This document shows positions 22,939-33,290 of a DNA stretch of 64,000 nucleotides, piece by piece. A program made the position numbers and the translations under genes. The stretch's first letter is position 1; each line of letters begins with the position of its first letter. A model generated the notes under the pieces. The model saw only the letters and a list, made by a program, of their open reading frames with translations. It ran no database searches and was not told where the DNA came from. This DNA comes from Tillandsia leiboldiana (lineage: Eukaryota > Streptophyta > Magnoliopsida > Poales > Bromeliaceae). The DNA lies in the NCBI GenBank assembly GCA_029204045.2, contig CM055063.1, forward strand, positions 33,962,810 to 34,026,809. The letters are read 5' to 3'.

Positions 22939-24433
22939 CTAGTATAGCTTCGTTACAGGGTTTTCTAGCCTGTTTCTCTCTGGGACATCTTTAGGAGACT
23001 TCTCCCTCTACCTATTCTACACCCTGTGGAGATTTTTTGGGATTTTAGGAGGCTCATACATCGAGGTTTACACTGATTCGGCGCGTCGCGACGCTTCTTC
23101 TCCGGCGACCCTTCCCGTCGCGTTTCATGGGTTTTACGGATCATTTTGTGACCTCTTTTTCTGGGGCGGAGTTTTGGACAGCGGCATATTGTACATTATT
23201 TCTCCGGACTCCCCCGTGCTACTCTGATAGTATTTTTGGGCGATTCTTGCGCCGGTGTTTCCATGACAGGTAGGGCTACATTTCTTCTATTTATGGCTTC
23301 CCTCCATTCCGAGCTTTTCATGGGATTTACAGATCATTTTGTGACCTCTTTTTCTGGGGCGGAGTTTTGGACAGCATTGCAGTTTTTATGGGTTTTCTCC
23401 ACGCTCGAGCGACGGGTTGAGGTGTGCAAGTACTCGATTCATATCTACGCGACGCAAGGAACATCACCGTGATTTTTTTGGAATTTTTGGAGGTTGGCAC
23501 GAAGGTGAAAATCCTACTTTTTCGGGGCGGATTATTACAGACTTGTGTTTTTGGGAGTTTCGCGGGTACCGCGGTGTTTATTTTGTATCTTGGTCTACAT
23601 GCGTCAGAATTGGACGTGCAAGTACTCGTTTCGATCGGCTCGCCGCGAGGATCGCAGCGGTTATTTTTTCGGATTTTTACGAGGTAATCTCGTAGTATGG
23701 ACAGCGGCATATTGTACATTATTTGGATTAATTGTACGTCGTGTGAGTTGTTGTGCTGTGGTTCGCAGTTTTTGGGTGTTTTGCGGGGAAAAGAGTGTTG
23801 GATAGCGAGGAGACTTTTACAGCTGTGGATTGCGCGTTTCCAGGTGGGTGGTTGCTATATCCCTCTATTTCTGACATACTCACTAGGAATATTAGAGAGA
23901 TCCTTTTATTGGACTTATTGATTGATCAATACTCGTGGTTGGGATTATGCATGCTTGTTTGGACATATGGATTGCTATGTTAGCACATAACCTTGCATGT
24001 GGATTTGATTATAATATTGAGGCCATGTAATTTACCTGGATGGTGGGTACCACTTGGGGATATTTTTGGACATGCATAGGTGGATAGTTTATTTGTGGGC
24101 GAGAAGCGGTTTATGTGAGATTTATGATTAATATTTGCTATTCATGTGAGAACGGTTATAGGACTTGGGATATCATGCTATATTGAATGCCGGGAATTGT
24201 TATCATGCTAAAACATAAGTCAGAAAATGATATCTGTATTCTTTCTATCTTCCCGGGACTTTTGCATACTTGTATGGACATCTAGTTAGGCCATCTTTTA
24301 TTGCTACACTATCATGTTGGAACTTGACTTAGGAGAAACCATGTTTGCTTCTTTTCTCCTTATTCGTTAGTCAGGTGGTTCTTGTTGCTCGGGTTCGAGC
24401 AGGGGTTTGGGATAGTGTAGCCGGGGCCTGGAT

Positions 24434-24635
24434 TATGGATTGTGGGATATTGCGACAACCGCAGATATTGGGCGGTTGACCGGATGTCGGTTATTGGATT
24501 ATGGATTGTGGGATATTACAACAATCGCGGATATTGGGCGGTTGACCGGATGTCGGTTATTGGATTATGGATTGTGGGGTATTGCGGCAATCGCGGATAT
24601 TGGGCGATTGACCGGATGTTCACTTATGCATCAGA
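24434..24635 (+). repeat. 66-bp tandem repeat, three units
   Basis: Three units carrying ATTGTGGGATATTGCG, then ATATTGGGCGGTTGACCGGA. Composite T has a related 71-bp, three-unit array at the same place in its LTRs, and the LTR at 61548-64000 has two units. Confidence 0.9.
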
Positions 24636-24786
24636 TTGCGGATGAGGGTTTCTTTAGTGGAGGGATTTGTTCCACTTAGGCATTGTAGTGATCCAGTCCT
24701 ACTTTTATGATACTTGTGACATGGTTACTTTCCTCGTGTGGGTAGCTCCCCTCGAGTTCCCCTCCGGAGAGTGGGGGTCAGACAGT

Positions 24787-24905
24787 TACTGAGTTTTTGC
24801 TATCACATCGGCGCAGCTTACTTGCCCGATGATGAGGGCGGCAGCAGGAGTTTTTGCTATCACATCGGCGCGGCTTTCTTGCCCGATGATGAGGGCGACA
24901 TAGAT
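24787..24905 (+). repeat. 59-bp direct duplication
   Basis: Two copies starting GAGTTTTTGCTATCACATCG and ending with TTGCCCGATGATGAGGGCG. Confidence 0.9.
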
Positions 24906-25092
24906 TTGGTTTATTTGGGTCCTTTGGTTACTGATGCATACGGTTATTCCATTTTGGGATTGCATTTAGAGGCATGGTAGTGGTAGTTTCCTTTCTTCAG
25001 CAGTCTTTCTTTCTTACCACTCTTCTTTCCCTTTTGCCTCTGGTAGACCTAGTGGGTGCGTCGGAGTTTGAGGATTTACCCACTAGGGGAGG

Positions 25093-25110
25093 CTACTAGT
25101 TTACTAGTAG
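25093..25110 (+). other. Substitute hairpin in S2
   Basis: CTACTAGT (25093-25100) pairs with ACTAGTAG (25103-25110). It lies where the other LTRs carry the GAGAACT/AGTTCTC stem, directly before TTCTCACCCC. The sequence of the stem differs but a stem is kept. Confidence 0.55.
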
Positions 25111-25562
25111 TTCTCACCCCTATTCTTCTTTACTCTTTTTCTTCTCCCTTGTTTTGTAGTGTCTTCTGCGGGTGCTGCTGGGCTTTCAGCGGCGGGTCGA
25201 GGCGAGAGGACGGCTGAGTAGATAGATCTGGAGGCGGGATGAGCGAGTTAGCTGGATGTTGGTGTATCCATTTTTCCTCCGACGATTGTACTTTCACTTT
25301 GGGCGTGGCTTTAGCCAGCTGATTGTATTTATTTTCGGTGAGCTGGGAGAGACAGATGTATCATTTTCACAGATGCACTGTATTTTATTTCCAACTTCAG
25401 TCTGAGATGTAGTAGATTTTAGTTCAGCTCTGTTTTTGTTGCTCTTTTATTGTATCTCTTATATCTGAGCAGGTTACTGGCGCTTCGTGTACACGGGAAA
25501 TTTCGTGTGCACAGCGAATCTGTAGACGGGCCCGGATTCTGGTTTACACCCGGAGCGTGACA

Positions 25563-25567
25563 TCAAC
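25563..25567 (+). repeat. Target site duplication TCAAC, right
   Basis: Right partner of 21977-21981. Confidence 0.95.
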
Positions 25568-25869
25568 ACTTCTTCCTTTTTCACTTTTTCATGCCAAGGC
25601 TTCGTGAACGAGCCGAAAACTTCAAAATGCTGCCCTAGAAATGGAGACTGTGCCGAAGCCTGTTCTTGTTTGATTGGGGTGAAGGCGCCGGCCTATCAAA
25701 ATTTTTGGACTTTTCATTATTTTCGAGTGTTTTCTAAACTGAGATTTGGGGTTGATGATGTTCCTGGTGTTGGGCTCCTTCCTTTCGTGGTTAGTTGTGT
25801 GGGTGAGTTGGTCTCGAGGATAAGGTGTGTTTAGTTTCGGGGACAAAACTTTCTTTTAGTAGGGGAGGA
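25568..25869 (+). mobile_element. 3' internal end of H with polypurine tract
   Basis: About 300 bp between S2 and the 3' LTR. No protein match is clear. It ends with TTTCGGGGACAAAACTTTC and the polypurine tract TAGTAGGGGAGGA (25857-25869), directly before the LTR start TGTGGTGACC at 25870. Part of it (25660-25700) resembles a segment near 15920 in H's 5' LTR. Confidence 0.75.
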
Positions 25870-26760
25870 TGTGGTGACCTGAATTTCTGTGATGCTTGAC
25901 TGTGTGGTCAACGGCTTGTAGACACCTATTTTTGTGTGTCAAGTGCGTTTGCATGCCAAACGAACGCGAGAAAAAGACTCAGCATGAAAAACCGATCAAA
26001 ACTCATCAATTTTGGGTTTTTGGTGGATTCGGGCACCCGGAATGGGGATTCGTGCGCCCGGAATCAGGTGCAGGGAGTCGTGCACCACAGGGACAATCGG
26101 GAGGACACTTATCGCACCGCCATTGGTGTCGTACGGACACGTTGCGACACCAGAGTGGTTGGCGTTGCGTGCGTGGTCTGCGCGGGTGCTGCGACCGAGG
26201 AGCTTGCCACGCGACAGCGCACGATTGGCGAGCTGCGGTCTCGGGCACGAAGAGGATAAGGCGGGACACGTGTCGCGCGGGGATTGGCTGGCGCCGATTT
26301 CCCTGTCGGGGTGCGAATCGTGGCAGGCGCTAGACGGCCGATCGGACTTTCGGGTGCTCGCTGGATGATTGCCACGTGCCCTCCCCTGCGTCCGAAAGAT
26401 TCGGGCACCCGAAACCTCACCCTCAAGCTAAGAATTGGGAAATTTTGTGGGCTTTAAATGGAGCTTCTTCTCCCACATTTGAGAGGTTTTGGACTTGGCA
26501 TTTTTAGAGAGCATCTTCAGAGGTGAAGTCTATCTTCTTCCCCACCATCCTGGAGCACATTTGGAGGATCCAAGAGGCCTCACCTTCATCTTCTTCCCAC
26601 CATTGGAGACCTCCACCATTATTGCAGCTTCAGCCAACTCCGTCGACGTTTCGTGCGTGGCCTTCCTAGGAAAAACCAATAAGAAGTTTTGGCTGAAATT
26701 TGGAAGGGAACTTCACGAGAGGTAGTCCTACAACTTTATTATTGATAACTTCCCTCCATT
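25870..26760 (+). mobile_element. 3' LTR of H, first piece
   Basis: It starts TGTGGTGACCTGAATTTC after the polypurine tract. It includes CGGGCACCCGGAAT-type U3 motifs and TATA-like CTTTAAATGG (26452-26461). It is cut by element E. The last five bases, CCATT, are the target duplication of E (26756-26760 and 37476-37480). Confidence 0.85.
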
Positions 26761-27119
26761 TGTAAGACCTGACTTTTCCGTGACCCTCCCCGTTACCCCT
26801 TTTTCTTCGACTGCCCGACTGAGGGACAATTTTTGGTGTTTTTCCGGAGAATCCGTCGGGGCTCGCGGACATTTTTAGGCCGAAGGGCTCGCGAAATGGA
26901 GAACGGGGGCGCGATCGGTTTCAGATTCCGACTCCCGGTTCACCCGGAATAATTTTCCGAAGTTCGGACCCCACTTAGGCGCCCCGGGATCCGTGCGGAC
27001 GATCGGCACGTTTCTCGAGGTAATTATAGCCGCTGGATCTATCCCTATTGATTAATTATTCTCTTACCCTTTGAGGGACCTAGGGTTTTAGGTGTTCCCT
27101 CCTAGGTCCCTTCGTTCGG

Positions 27120-27287
27120 CGGCTAGGGTTTCCCTTTAAGAGTCATCACGAGAGGGAAAAAGAGAGAGGGAAGGACGGCTAGGGTTTCCCTTTAAGAGTC
27201 ATCACGAGAGGGAAAAAGAGAGAGGGAAGGACGGCTAGGGTTTCTCTTTAAGAGACACCACGAGAGGGAAAAAGAGGAGAATAAAAC
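27120..27287 (+). repeat. 56-bp tandem repeat carrying telobox, three units
   Basis: Three units, each starting CGGCTAGGGTTT and ending AGAGAGAGGGAAGGA (the third diverged). TAGGGTTT is the plant telobox (AAACCCTA on the other strand). A fourth TAGGGTTT is at 27071. The repeat lies upstream of the predicted donor at 27421, so it is outside the predicted intron. The 3' LTR has the same array at 33650-33817. Confidence 0.92.
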
Positions 27288-27420
27288 GGGGACCCAACCC
27301 TTTTTCGCTCTTGTACGACCGACGGCGGGGCTTTCGAGGAAAGGACGGAGGTTCTTGCTCGCGGGATCAACCGGGCAACGTTAGGACGATCCTCTTCCTC
27401 TCTTTTCCGGCGGATCAAAG

Positions 27421-28982
27421 GTGAGTTTTTATTAGTTTTGTGGTGTAGGCGTTTCGGGGGGTGGGGTCTTCACGGGGAACACCGCCGCCGCCGCCGGACC
27501 GGCCGCGGGAGGGGCGCCGCGCGGTGCTTGGTGCCGCGCGGGGCCGCCCCGCACCACGGGCGAGGCACCCGCGCGGCGCTTGGCCGCGCGGGGCCGCCCG
27601 CAGGTGGGGCGCCCGCGCGGGCTGGTGCCGCGCGGGGTCGCCCCCGCACCGCGGGCGAGGCACCCGCGCGGCGCCTGGCCGCGCGGGGCCGCCCGCAGGT
27701 GGGGCGCCCGCGCGGGCTGGTGCCGCGCGGGGTCGCCCCCGCACCGCGGGCGAGGCACCCGCGCGGCGCCTGGCCGCGCGGGGCCGCCCGCGCGGGCTGG
27801 TGCCGCGCGGGGTCGCCCCCGCACCGCGGGCGAGGCACCCGCGCGGCGCTTGGCCGCGCGGGGCCGCCCGCAGGTGGGGCGCCCGCGCGGACTGGTGCCG
27901 CGCGGGGTCGCCCCCGCACCGCGGGCGAGGCACCCGCGCGGCGCTTGGCCGCGCGGGGCCGCCCGCAGGTGGGGGCGCCCGCGCGGGCTGGTGCCGCGCG
28001 GGGTCGCCCCCGCACCGCGGGCGAGGCACCCGCGCGGCGCTTGGCCGCGCGGGGCCGCCCGCAGGTGGGGCGCCCGCGCGGACTGGCGCCGCGCGGGGTC
28101 GCCCCCGCACCGCGGGCGAGGCACCCGCGCGGCGCTTGGCCGCGCGGGGCCGCCCGCAGGTGGGGCGCCCGCGCGGACTGGCGCCGCGCGGGGTCGCCCC
28201 CGCACCGCGGGCGAGGCACCCGCGCGGCGCTTGGCCGCGCGGGGCCGCCCGCAGGTGGGGGCGCCCGCGCGGACCGGTGCCGCGCGGGGTCGCCCCCGCA
28301 CCGCGGGCGAGGCACCCGCGCGGCGCTTGGCCGCGCGGGGCCGCCCGCAGGTGGGGGCGCCCGCGCGGACCGGTGCCGCGCGGGGTCACCCCCGCACCGC
28401 GGGCGAGGCACCCGCGCGGCGCTTGGCCGCGCGGGGCCGCCCGCAGGTGGGGGCGCCCGCGCGGGCTGGTGCCGCGCGGGGTCGCCCCCGCACCGCGGGC
28501 GAGGCACCCGCGCGGCGCTTGGCCGCGCGGGGCCGCCCGCAGGTGGGGCGCCCGCGCGGGCTGGTGCCGCGCGGGGTCGCCCCCGCACCGCGGGCGGGGC
28601 ACCCGCGCGGCGCTTGGCCGCGCGGGGGGCCGCCCGCAGGAGGGGCGCCCGCGCGGGCTGGTGCCGCGCGGGGTCGCCCCCGCACCGCGGGCAGCGCGCT
28701 CGCGCGGCGTTTGGCCGTGCAGGGCCGCTCGCAGGTGGGGCGCCCGCGCGGGCTGGGGCCGCGCGGGGTCGCCCCCGCACCACGGGCAACGCACTCGCGC
28801 GGCGCTTGGCCGCGCGGGGCCGCCGCAGGAGGGGCGCCCGCGCGGGCTGGGGCCACGCGATGCTGTGCCCGGGCGGAGTGCGCGCTGCACGGGCCAGTGC
28901 CGGGCGGGGAACTCCGCCGCACATGGGTGGGAGTCGGTGTGAGTGTCGGATCCTTAGTCTTGACTTGCCCTTATTCCTTCAG
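27421..28982 (+). other. Predicted intron enclosing the GC-rich array, 5' LTR of E
   Basis: Donor CAAAG/GTGAGT at 27421 matches the plant consensus. Acceptor TTGCCCTTATTCCTTCAG/GAG ends at 28982. The 1562-bp interval contains the whole 95-bp array and little else. In the 3' LTR the same pair is at 33951 and 36022 (2072 bp), so the LTR length difference lies entirely inside the predicted intron. Confidence 0.5.
27520..28880 (+). repeat. 95-bp GC-rich tandem array, about 14 units
   Basis: Units of 95-96 bp built on GGGGCCGCCCGCAGGTGGGG, GCGCCCGCGCGGGCTGGTGC, CGCGCGGGGTCGCCCCCGCA and CCGCGGGCGAGGCACCCGCG. One short unit lacks the CAGGTGGGGCG part (near 27781). The last units, next to the acceptor, are the most diverged. 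Very high GC leaves long open frames in all directions, which are not genes. Confidence 0.95.
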
Positions 28983-29084
28983 GAGTGCAGGACATTGTTG
29001 GCGACGGGCGCACGATCACGGACGTACCGAACGCCGGACGACGCACGCAAAAGGTGGGTAAATTCGCCGAGGTTTATTGGGTAA

Positions 29085-29290
29085 GGGCGGACATGAGCAA
29101 AGGTGTTTCTCTCTAAGTTGCTCCTCGTGAGCAAAGGTGGGTTTCTCTCTAAGTTGCTCCTCGTGAGCAAAGGTGGGTTTTCTCTCTAAGATGCTCTTCG
29201 TGAGCGAAGGTGTGTTCCTCTTCAAGTTGCTCACAATGAGCAACGGTGTTTTCCTCCTTAAGATTTCCTCATGAGCAAAGGTGTTCACCC
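29085..29290 (+). repeat. About 41-bp tandem repeat, five units
   Basis: Units contain GTGAGCAAAGGTGGGTTTCT followed by CTCTAAGTTGCTCC, with growing divergence to the right. The 3' LTR has the same array at 36125-36330. Confidence 0.88.
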
Positions 29291-30444
29291 TTCTGGTTGT
29301 CCTTATGAGCAACGCTGACCCCGAATCTTATTCTATTCGCTTTATCATCTGAGGCTCAAGTTTTACTACACGCACACCAGCGGTTTGGCCACCGCAAGGG
29401 TGTGCTTTTCCGGAAAAGTGGTACGTTGACCCGTGTACCCCACGCGGAGGTGGCGTTAGGGATGGGGGCCCTCATGGGTGGAGGGTGTGAGCGGTGACGC
29501 CGAGGTTGGTGCTCGGCGGCCGAGGCAGGTGCTCGGCGGAGAGGGGAGAGGCACCGGGGTAGGGGCCCGGTGCGGTGTCCGGGGAGGGTGCCCGGTTTAT
29601 GTTTGGTGCAGGTTGTGATCATTGTTGACGGTTTATGGGAGGGGGGGTGACAGTTGCTCTGGTTACAGTGGTTTGTTTTATTATAGTATTCTTGCTCATT
29701 ATGTTTATTTCTAGTCACTGACTTCCCACTCCGTGACAGGTTCGTCCAGGGGCGAGTGCTGGGGCGCCGGTGAGGACGTTAGGGTGCTGATCTGATTTTT
29801 GGGTGACTTCAGATACAGTGACTCTTCTTTCCCTTTTCTTTTATTATTCATGGTAGCTAGTTGTGGATTGCGACACCCCCGTGGGGTCGAAGTGGATGTT
29901 GCCTTTCCTTTCCTTTTTGAATAATTGAATGAATACTACGTTCTCTCTTACTTGGCCGTTTTGAACGATGAAAAACAAAGAAAACCGTTTGCGGAAACTA
30001 TTTCTAAAACGTGGGTGTCGTGTGGGCACCGAGCTTTATAAACCTTGTGGGATTTATGTGTTTGCGAACTGTTTTCACAAACGAGAGCATCGTGTGGATG
30101 CTGCTTTCAAAACCTTGTGATTATTTATCCTTTCAAAACACCGGCCTCTATACTCTAAGTGAATGCTAGAATGTCATGTGAATTGTTTGGTTGTATGAGT
30201 ACGAGACCCCAACTGATGTGGTTAGAGATTGTATGTACTACGCCTTGTGAGACACTTTGTAGCCGAGATGCCGTGCATATACAAAGGGGCCTCTGCCCAT
30301 TTGCAGAGCGAATTTGTGTATGCGGCGGGTCTGTGCACGCGCCGGGGAGTAATGTTTTACAAAAAAAAAATATATGGCTGATTCAGGGGCATCGGTGGCT
30401 CCTCTTCCGCGCGATTCGTACCCCCGGGGCGTGACAGATTAAGA

Positions 30445-30456
30445 TGGTATCAGAGC
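30445..30456 (+). other. Primer binding site of E, initiator tRNA-Met
   Basis: TGGTATCAGAGC, eight bases after the 5' LTR end at 30436. It is complementary to the initiator tRNA-Met 3' end for 12 bases. Confidence 0.92.
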
Positions 30457-30605
30457 GGTGAACTCTAACCACAACAGACGGGGCCTAACATCCACGGGCG
30501 CAATACTCTGGCTGCTGAGTAATAAAGTGAACACGGGATAAATAAATAGAACACGAGTGTACGTGGGGGAGGGTAGAGATTTAGTAGAACCCTTTAGGAG
30601 CCGGG

Positions 30606-31658
30606 TTGCCTTGTCAGTTATGTCTCTATGTTTGTGATGATCGGTATGCTTTCATTATGTACGCAGATACAATAGCAGTCCAACCCAGTGAGCGACGACC
30701 GACGGAAATGGACGCCGCAGCCGGAGCGAACCGCTTGCTGCGCAACCAACTGCGCGATGTGGCAGGACAGCTACTGACTCTCACGGAGCGTCTGTGTATG
30801 CTGACGCGGGACCTTGAGAGCGTTGACCACTTCCAGCACGGCCCATGGGACGGTACCCCTCGCGGGATGCCACCGGCGGGATTTCCCACCTATCACGATG
30901 CAGTTAGTTTGGCCATGCGTGCGGAGCAAGAGTACGCCCGGCAAGGGTGCCCCTACCCCGACCCGGCGGAGGACCCCTATCTGGCGAGCCGCGCGACCAA
31001 ACGTCCGAAGGTAGAACCGGAGTCTGGACCGGTGAAGAAGGAGGGGCCCGGCCCATCGAAGCCGCGCGTCATTTGTGGCGGCGCACATCGAATGATGGGC
31101 TGCCCCTGGCGGGATGATCACTGTTTCCGGTGTGGTAGACCGGGTCACACGCGTTACACGTGCCCCCAGAAGCCAGGCGTCACTAGGCCCCCGGCGCCGG
31201 GACCTGTCGAAGCAGAGAAAGCCGCCACCCCCGCCTTGTAGGGGAGCCCCAAACCGAGGTACCGGGCGAACCAACACCTGGAAAATGCAAGGAAGGGTGG
31301 GCGGGTACCAACAGGGACCCCGGAGTCGCTACAAGGGCCCTGCGTCATCTGCGGAAAGGCGCATCGAGTGACGAACTGCCTCTGGAGGTACTCCCACTGC
31401 AACGGTTGCGGCAAATCAGATCACACCCGCGCTTCATGTCCGCGAGAGCAGGCCGCTACAGCCGCAACGCCACAACGGGAGGGACGAGAGGATACCGCGG
31501 CTCCCAACCCACAGAAGGACCGACCCGACGGCTCGCCGTCGGCGGACTCGTACGATACCAGGACCCTGCCCAACCACGCAGTGCGGCGCTGGCCCAGGGG
31601 TTGCGGGAGGGCTACCCCAGCCGCCCCAGCAGACGGAGCAACGTCCCGAACCGAGTGA
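30606..31658 (+). pseudogene. gag: gag of element E with duplicated zinc knuckles and one stop
   Basis: One reading frame of about 350 codons from ATG 30606 to TGA 31656-31658, broken only by TAG at 31239-31241. Order: an amino-terminal part with a coil-like RNQLRDVAGQLLTLTERL stretch (ATGs at 30660 and 30708 may be truer starts), then directly TYHDAVSLAMRAEQEYARQG, the part that normally follows the capsid. The capsid core is therefore missing. Next comes module one, VICGGAHRMMGC plus the perfect CCHC knuckle CFRCGRPGHTRYTC. After the stop, module two follows in the same frame: CVICGKAHRVTNC plus CNGCGKSDHTRASC. Gag proteins package element RNA, and knuckles bind it. The premature stop would separate the two knuckle modules. 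Confidence 0.85.
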
Positions 31659-32085
31659 CGACAGGTAATACTTGAACTACTTCTTTTTAGTTGGGGACAT
31701 CCGTCGAACCTGAGTTATACCATCCTTTCTTCATCTGTTATGGGTTTCGGCTATGTCCCGTCGTTAGTAATAGCTTCGTTGTTTTTCTGTCCGTTTGTCC
31801 TCGGATCTTTTGGGGAGGGGCGAACGCCTTTAAGAGGGACTGCGGGAATCCGCCGTTGGCGTAGTCCGCAGATACTCCCTTCTCTTTTCGAAGATCCTTT
31901 CTTTTCTCCCATCCAAAACCAACCGGATTTGGCCTCGATCTACTTAGGCACGCACTTTTTGTTCCATCCCACTTGGGGACCATGCACTTAGTAGCAAAAA
32001 GTAAAGGGCGGAAGGCACCGGCTGGGTGCATGGCCGTTCTACTGGCGCGGGAACAGGGGAGGAGCTTGCAGCTGCGCGTTGACTG
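31659..32085 (+). other. Unexplained block between gag and pol in E
   Basis: About 430 bp where protease and RT should be. No protease or RT motif is seen in any frame. It is less GC-rich than its surroundings and pyrimidine-rich in part, with an 83-codon frame at 31740-31991 that I do not recognise. It could be a filler insertion at a deletion joint or rearranged foreign DNA. Confidence 0.5.
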
Positions 32086-32109
32086 CCCGGAATTAGATGA
32101 AGCCCTGTA

Positions 32110-32577
32110 AAGAGCATGCACTTCCTTGAACCGCTCGACCCGGAAGGGAGCCAAGTTCTTTTGGACGGCCCAATGCTAAGGAAAGCTGTGAAGAGCCTGA
32201 AAAGCGATTAACAAGGGCGCCCGTGCTCGCCGTACCAACGCCCGGGGAAGACTTCGAAGTATGCTGCACTGCATCGCGAATTGGACTGGAGGAAGTACTA
32301 AGGCAGCAAGGAAGAGTCGTAGCCTATGCGACAGGGCAACTCAAGGACTACATGTAGAACTAACCGACACACGACCTGGAGTGTGCCGCAGTCGTCCTCG
32401 TCCTGAGACTGTTGAGGTACTATCTCTTCGAGGCCCACGGTAACGCACCCACGGACCACCAAAGCCTTAAGCGCCTCTCCACCCAGAAGGGGCCGAACTT
32501 ACGGCAAAGAAGGTGGTTAGGACTATTGAAGGATTTCGACCTGGACACGAGACCGACTGACCAAGTGTACATCGATG
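32110..32577 (+). pseudogene. pol: RT end and RNase H of element E
   Basis: Pieces in shifting frames: NRSTRKGAKFFWTAQC (end of RT), RLTRAPVLAVPTPGEDFEVC, CTASRIGLEEVLRQQGRVVA then YATGQLKDY, two stops, PTHDLECAAVVLVLRLLRYY, LFEAHGNAPTDHQSLKRLST, QKGPNLRQRRWLGLLKDFDL. This is a nearly full RNase H. The first catalytic aspartate, normally C-D-A-S, is threonine here (codon ACT at 32268-32270), and there are stops and frameshifts. It is inactive. Confidence 0.88.
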
Positions 32578-32624
32578 AGTTGCGGGGCTACACGGGACGC
32601 CGACACCTACTACTTCGGGCCAAG

Positions 32625-32850
32625 CTACACTTCAGCCCGGCCTATCACCTCAGATGGATGGGCAATCCGAACGGGCGATCCAGATCCTCGAGGACATACT
32701 CCGAGCATGCATACTGGTTTTGAATGGGCGGATGGTCACGCTACCTACCCCTCGTCGAGTTCGTCTACGACGTCAATTACCAGACAAGCACCCGGATGAC
32801 ACCGTACAAAGCATCGTACGGTAGGCGCTGCAAACCCCCCCCGATTTGTT
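32625..32850 (+). pseudogene. pol: Integrase carboxy-terminal catalytic fragment of E
   Basis: FSPAYH, then after a frameshift QMDGQSERAIQILEDILRAC ILVLNGR (32651-32731), then in another frame GWSRYLPLVEFVYDVNYQTS TRMTPYKASYGRRC (32730-32831). This matches the end of the integrase core of chromoviruses (usual FSTAYHPQTDGQSERTIQ...). The glutamate of the D-D-E triad is kept in QSER. The two aspartates and the zinc-binding amino terminus are absent. Confidence 0.87.
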
Positions 32851-32903
32851 GGAACGATCAGGGGCGAAGCGAGTCGGGTTGAGAGGCTAGTTGTGCCATA
32901 GTA

Positions 32904-33240
32904 CGTGGGACTTTTTGGGATCCCGGAGTGCGACGGCCCCGTGGCCCATCGCCTCGCCCTACCACCGAATCACGACCGAGTTCCGGTCGTGTCCGCGCAT
33001 TCATGCTTCGGAAGTATCCCCCAATCCGTCGCGAGTGCTTGACGACTCCGCAAATCAAGTTCAAAGGAAACTTGAACTACGAGGAAGAGCCGGTGCGGAC
33101 CCTAGCGCGGGAGGACTGAAAAGCTACGAAGTCGGACATTTTCCCTACGTGAAGGCGTTTTGGAGCAATCTGGAAGAACGTGAGACAACTTGGGAACCCG
33201 AATCGAGGGTGAAGGGGTGCTACCCGGACCCCCTTCGCCG
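32904..33240 (+). pseudogene. pol: Integrase tail and chromodomain of E
   Basis: GLFGIPECDGPVAHRLALPP (32905-32966) is the conserved stretch after the integrase core. NLNYEEEPVRTLARED (about 33069-33116) starts the chromodomain, and after a frameshift SYEVGHFPYVKAFWSNLEER ETTWEPESRVKGCYPDPL (about 33122-33235) completes it. Chromodomains bind modified histones and guide chromovirus insertion to heterochromatin. Unlike A and T, no leucine tract is present. This is the best chromodomain in the window, broken by one frameshift. Confidence 0.88.
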
Positions 33241-33277
33241 CAGGCGGGAGTTAAGTTTCGGGGACGAAACTTGTTTT

Positions 33278-33290
33278 TATTAGTGAGTGA
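33278..33290 (+). other. 3' polypurine tract region of E
   Basis: TTTCGGGGACGAAAC, a T-rich run, then TTAGTGAGTGA directly before the 3' LTR start at 33291. It is shorter and less pure than in A, H and T. Confidence 0.7.

Larger units (their letters stand above)
23844..25159 (+). other. Predicted leader intron in S2
   Basis: Donor TTCCAG/GTGGGT at 23844. Acceptor CCCTTGTTTTGTAG ends at 25159 after a pyrimidine tract, giving 1316 bp. The acceptor is TAG rather than CAG but keeps the AG. Both main tandem repeats of S2 lie inside. Confidence 0.45.
21982..25562 (+). mobile_element. Solo LTR S2, 3581 bp
   Basis: It runs TGTGAGGACCCGAATCC to CGGAGCGTGACA with perfect flanking TCAAC, and no internal region follows. 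It is related to S1 but diverged. U3 has seven CACGTG-type boxes (about 22305-22805), a TATA box at 22927-22938, predicted intron 23844-25159 and three tandem repeats. An internal segment that includes TTTTGTGACCTCTTTTTCTGGGG is present twice (about 23130-23190 and 23315-23375), a local duplication. This is the second solo LTR within 5 kb of element H's pol. Confidence 0.95.
26761..30436 (+). mobile_element. 5' LTR of element E, 3676 bp
   Basis: TGTAAGACCTGACTTTTCC to GGCGTGACA. In order it holds telobox-bearing 56-bp repeats (27120-27287), a strong splice donor at 27421, the 95-bp GC-rich array, a strong acceptor at 28982, a second donor AAAAG/GTGGGTAAA at 29054, a five-unit repeat of about 41 bp (29085-29290) and a unique 3' third. 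An A-run of nine is at 30361. Confidence 0.93.

Noticed and set aside
27118..27287. Interstitial telomere array
   Set aside because: TAGGGTTT occurs once per 56-bp unit, not as a continuous seven-base telomere repeat.
27415..29084. Very long open frames (about 480-550 codons) on both strands, rich in Arg, Pro, Gly and Ala
   Set aside because: They run through the 95-bp GC-rich array in several frames at once. Stop codons are rare at this GC content, there is no domain, and the frames repeat the unit.
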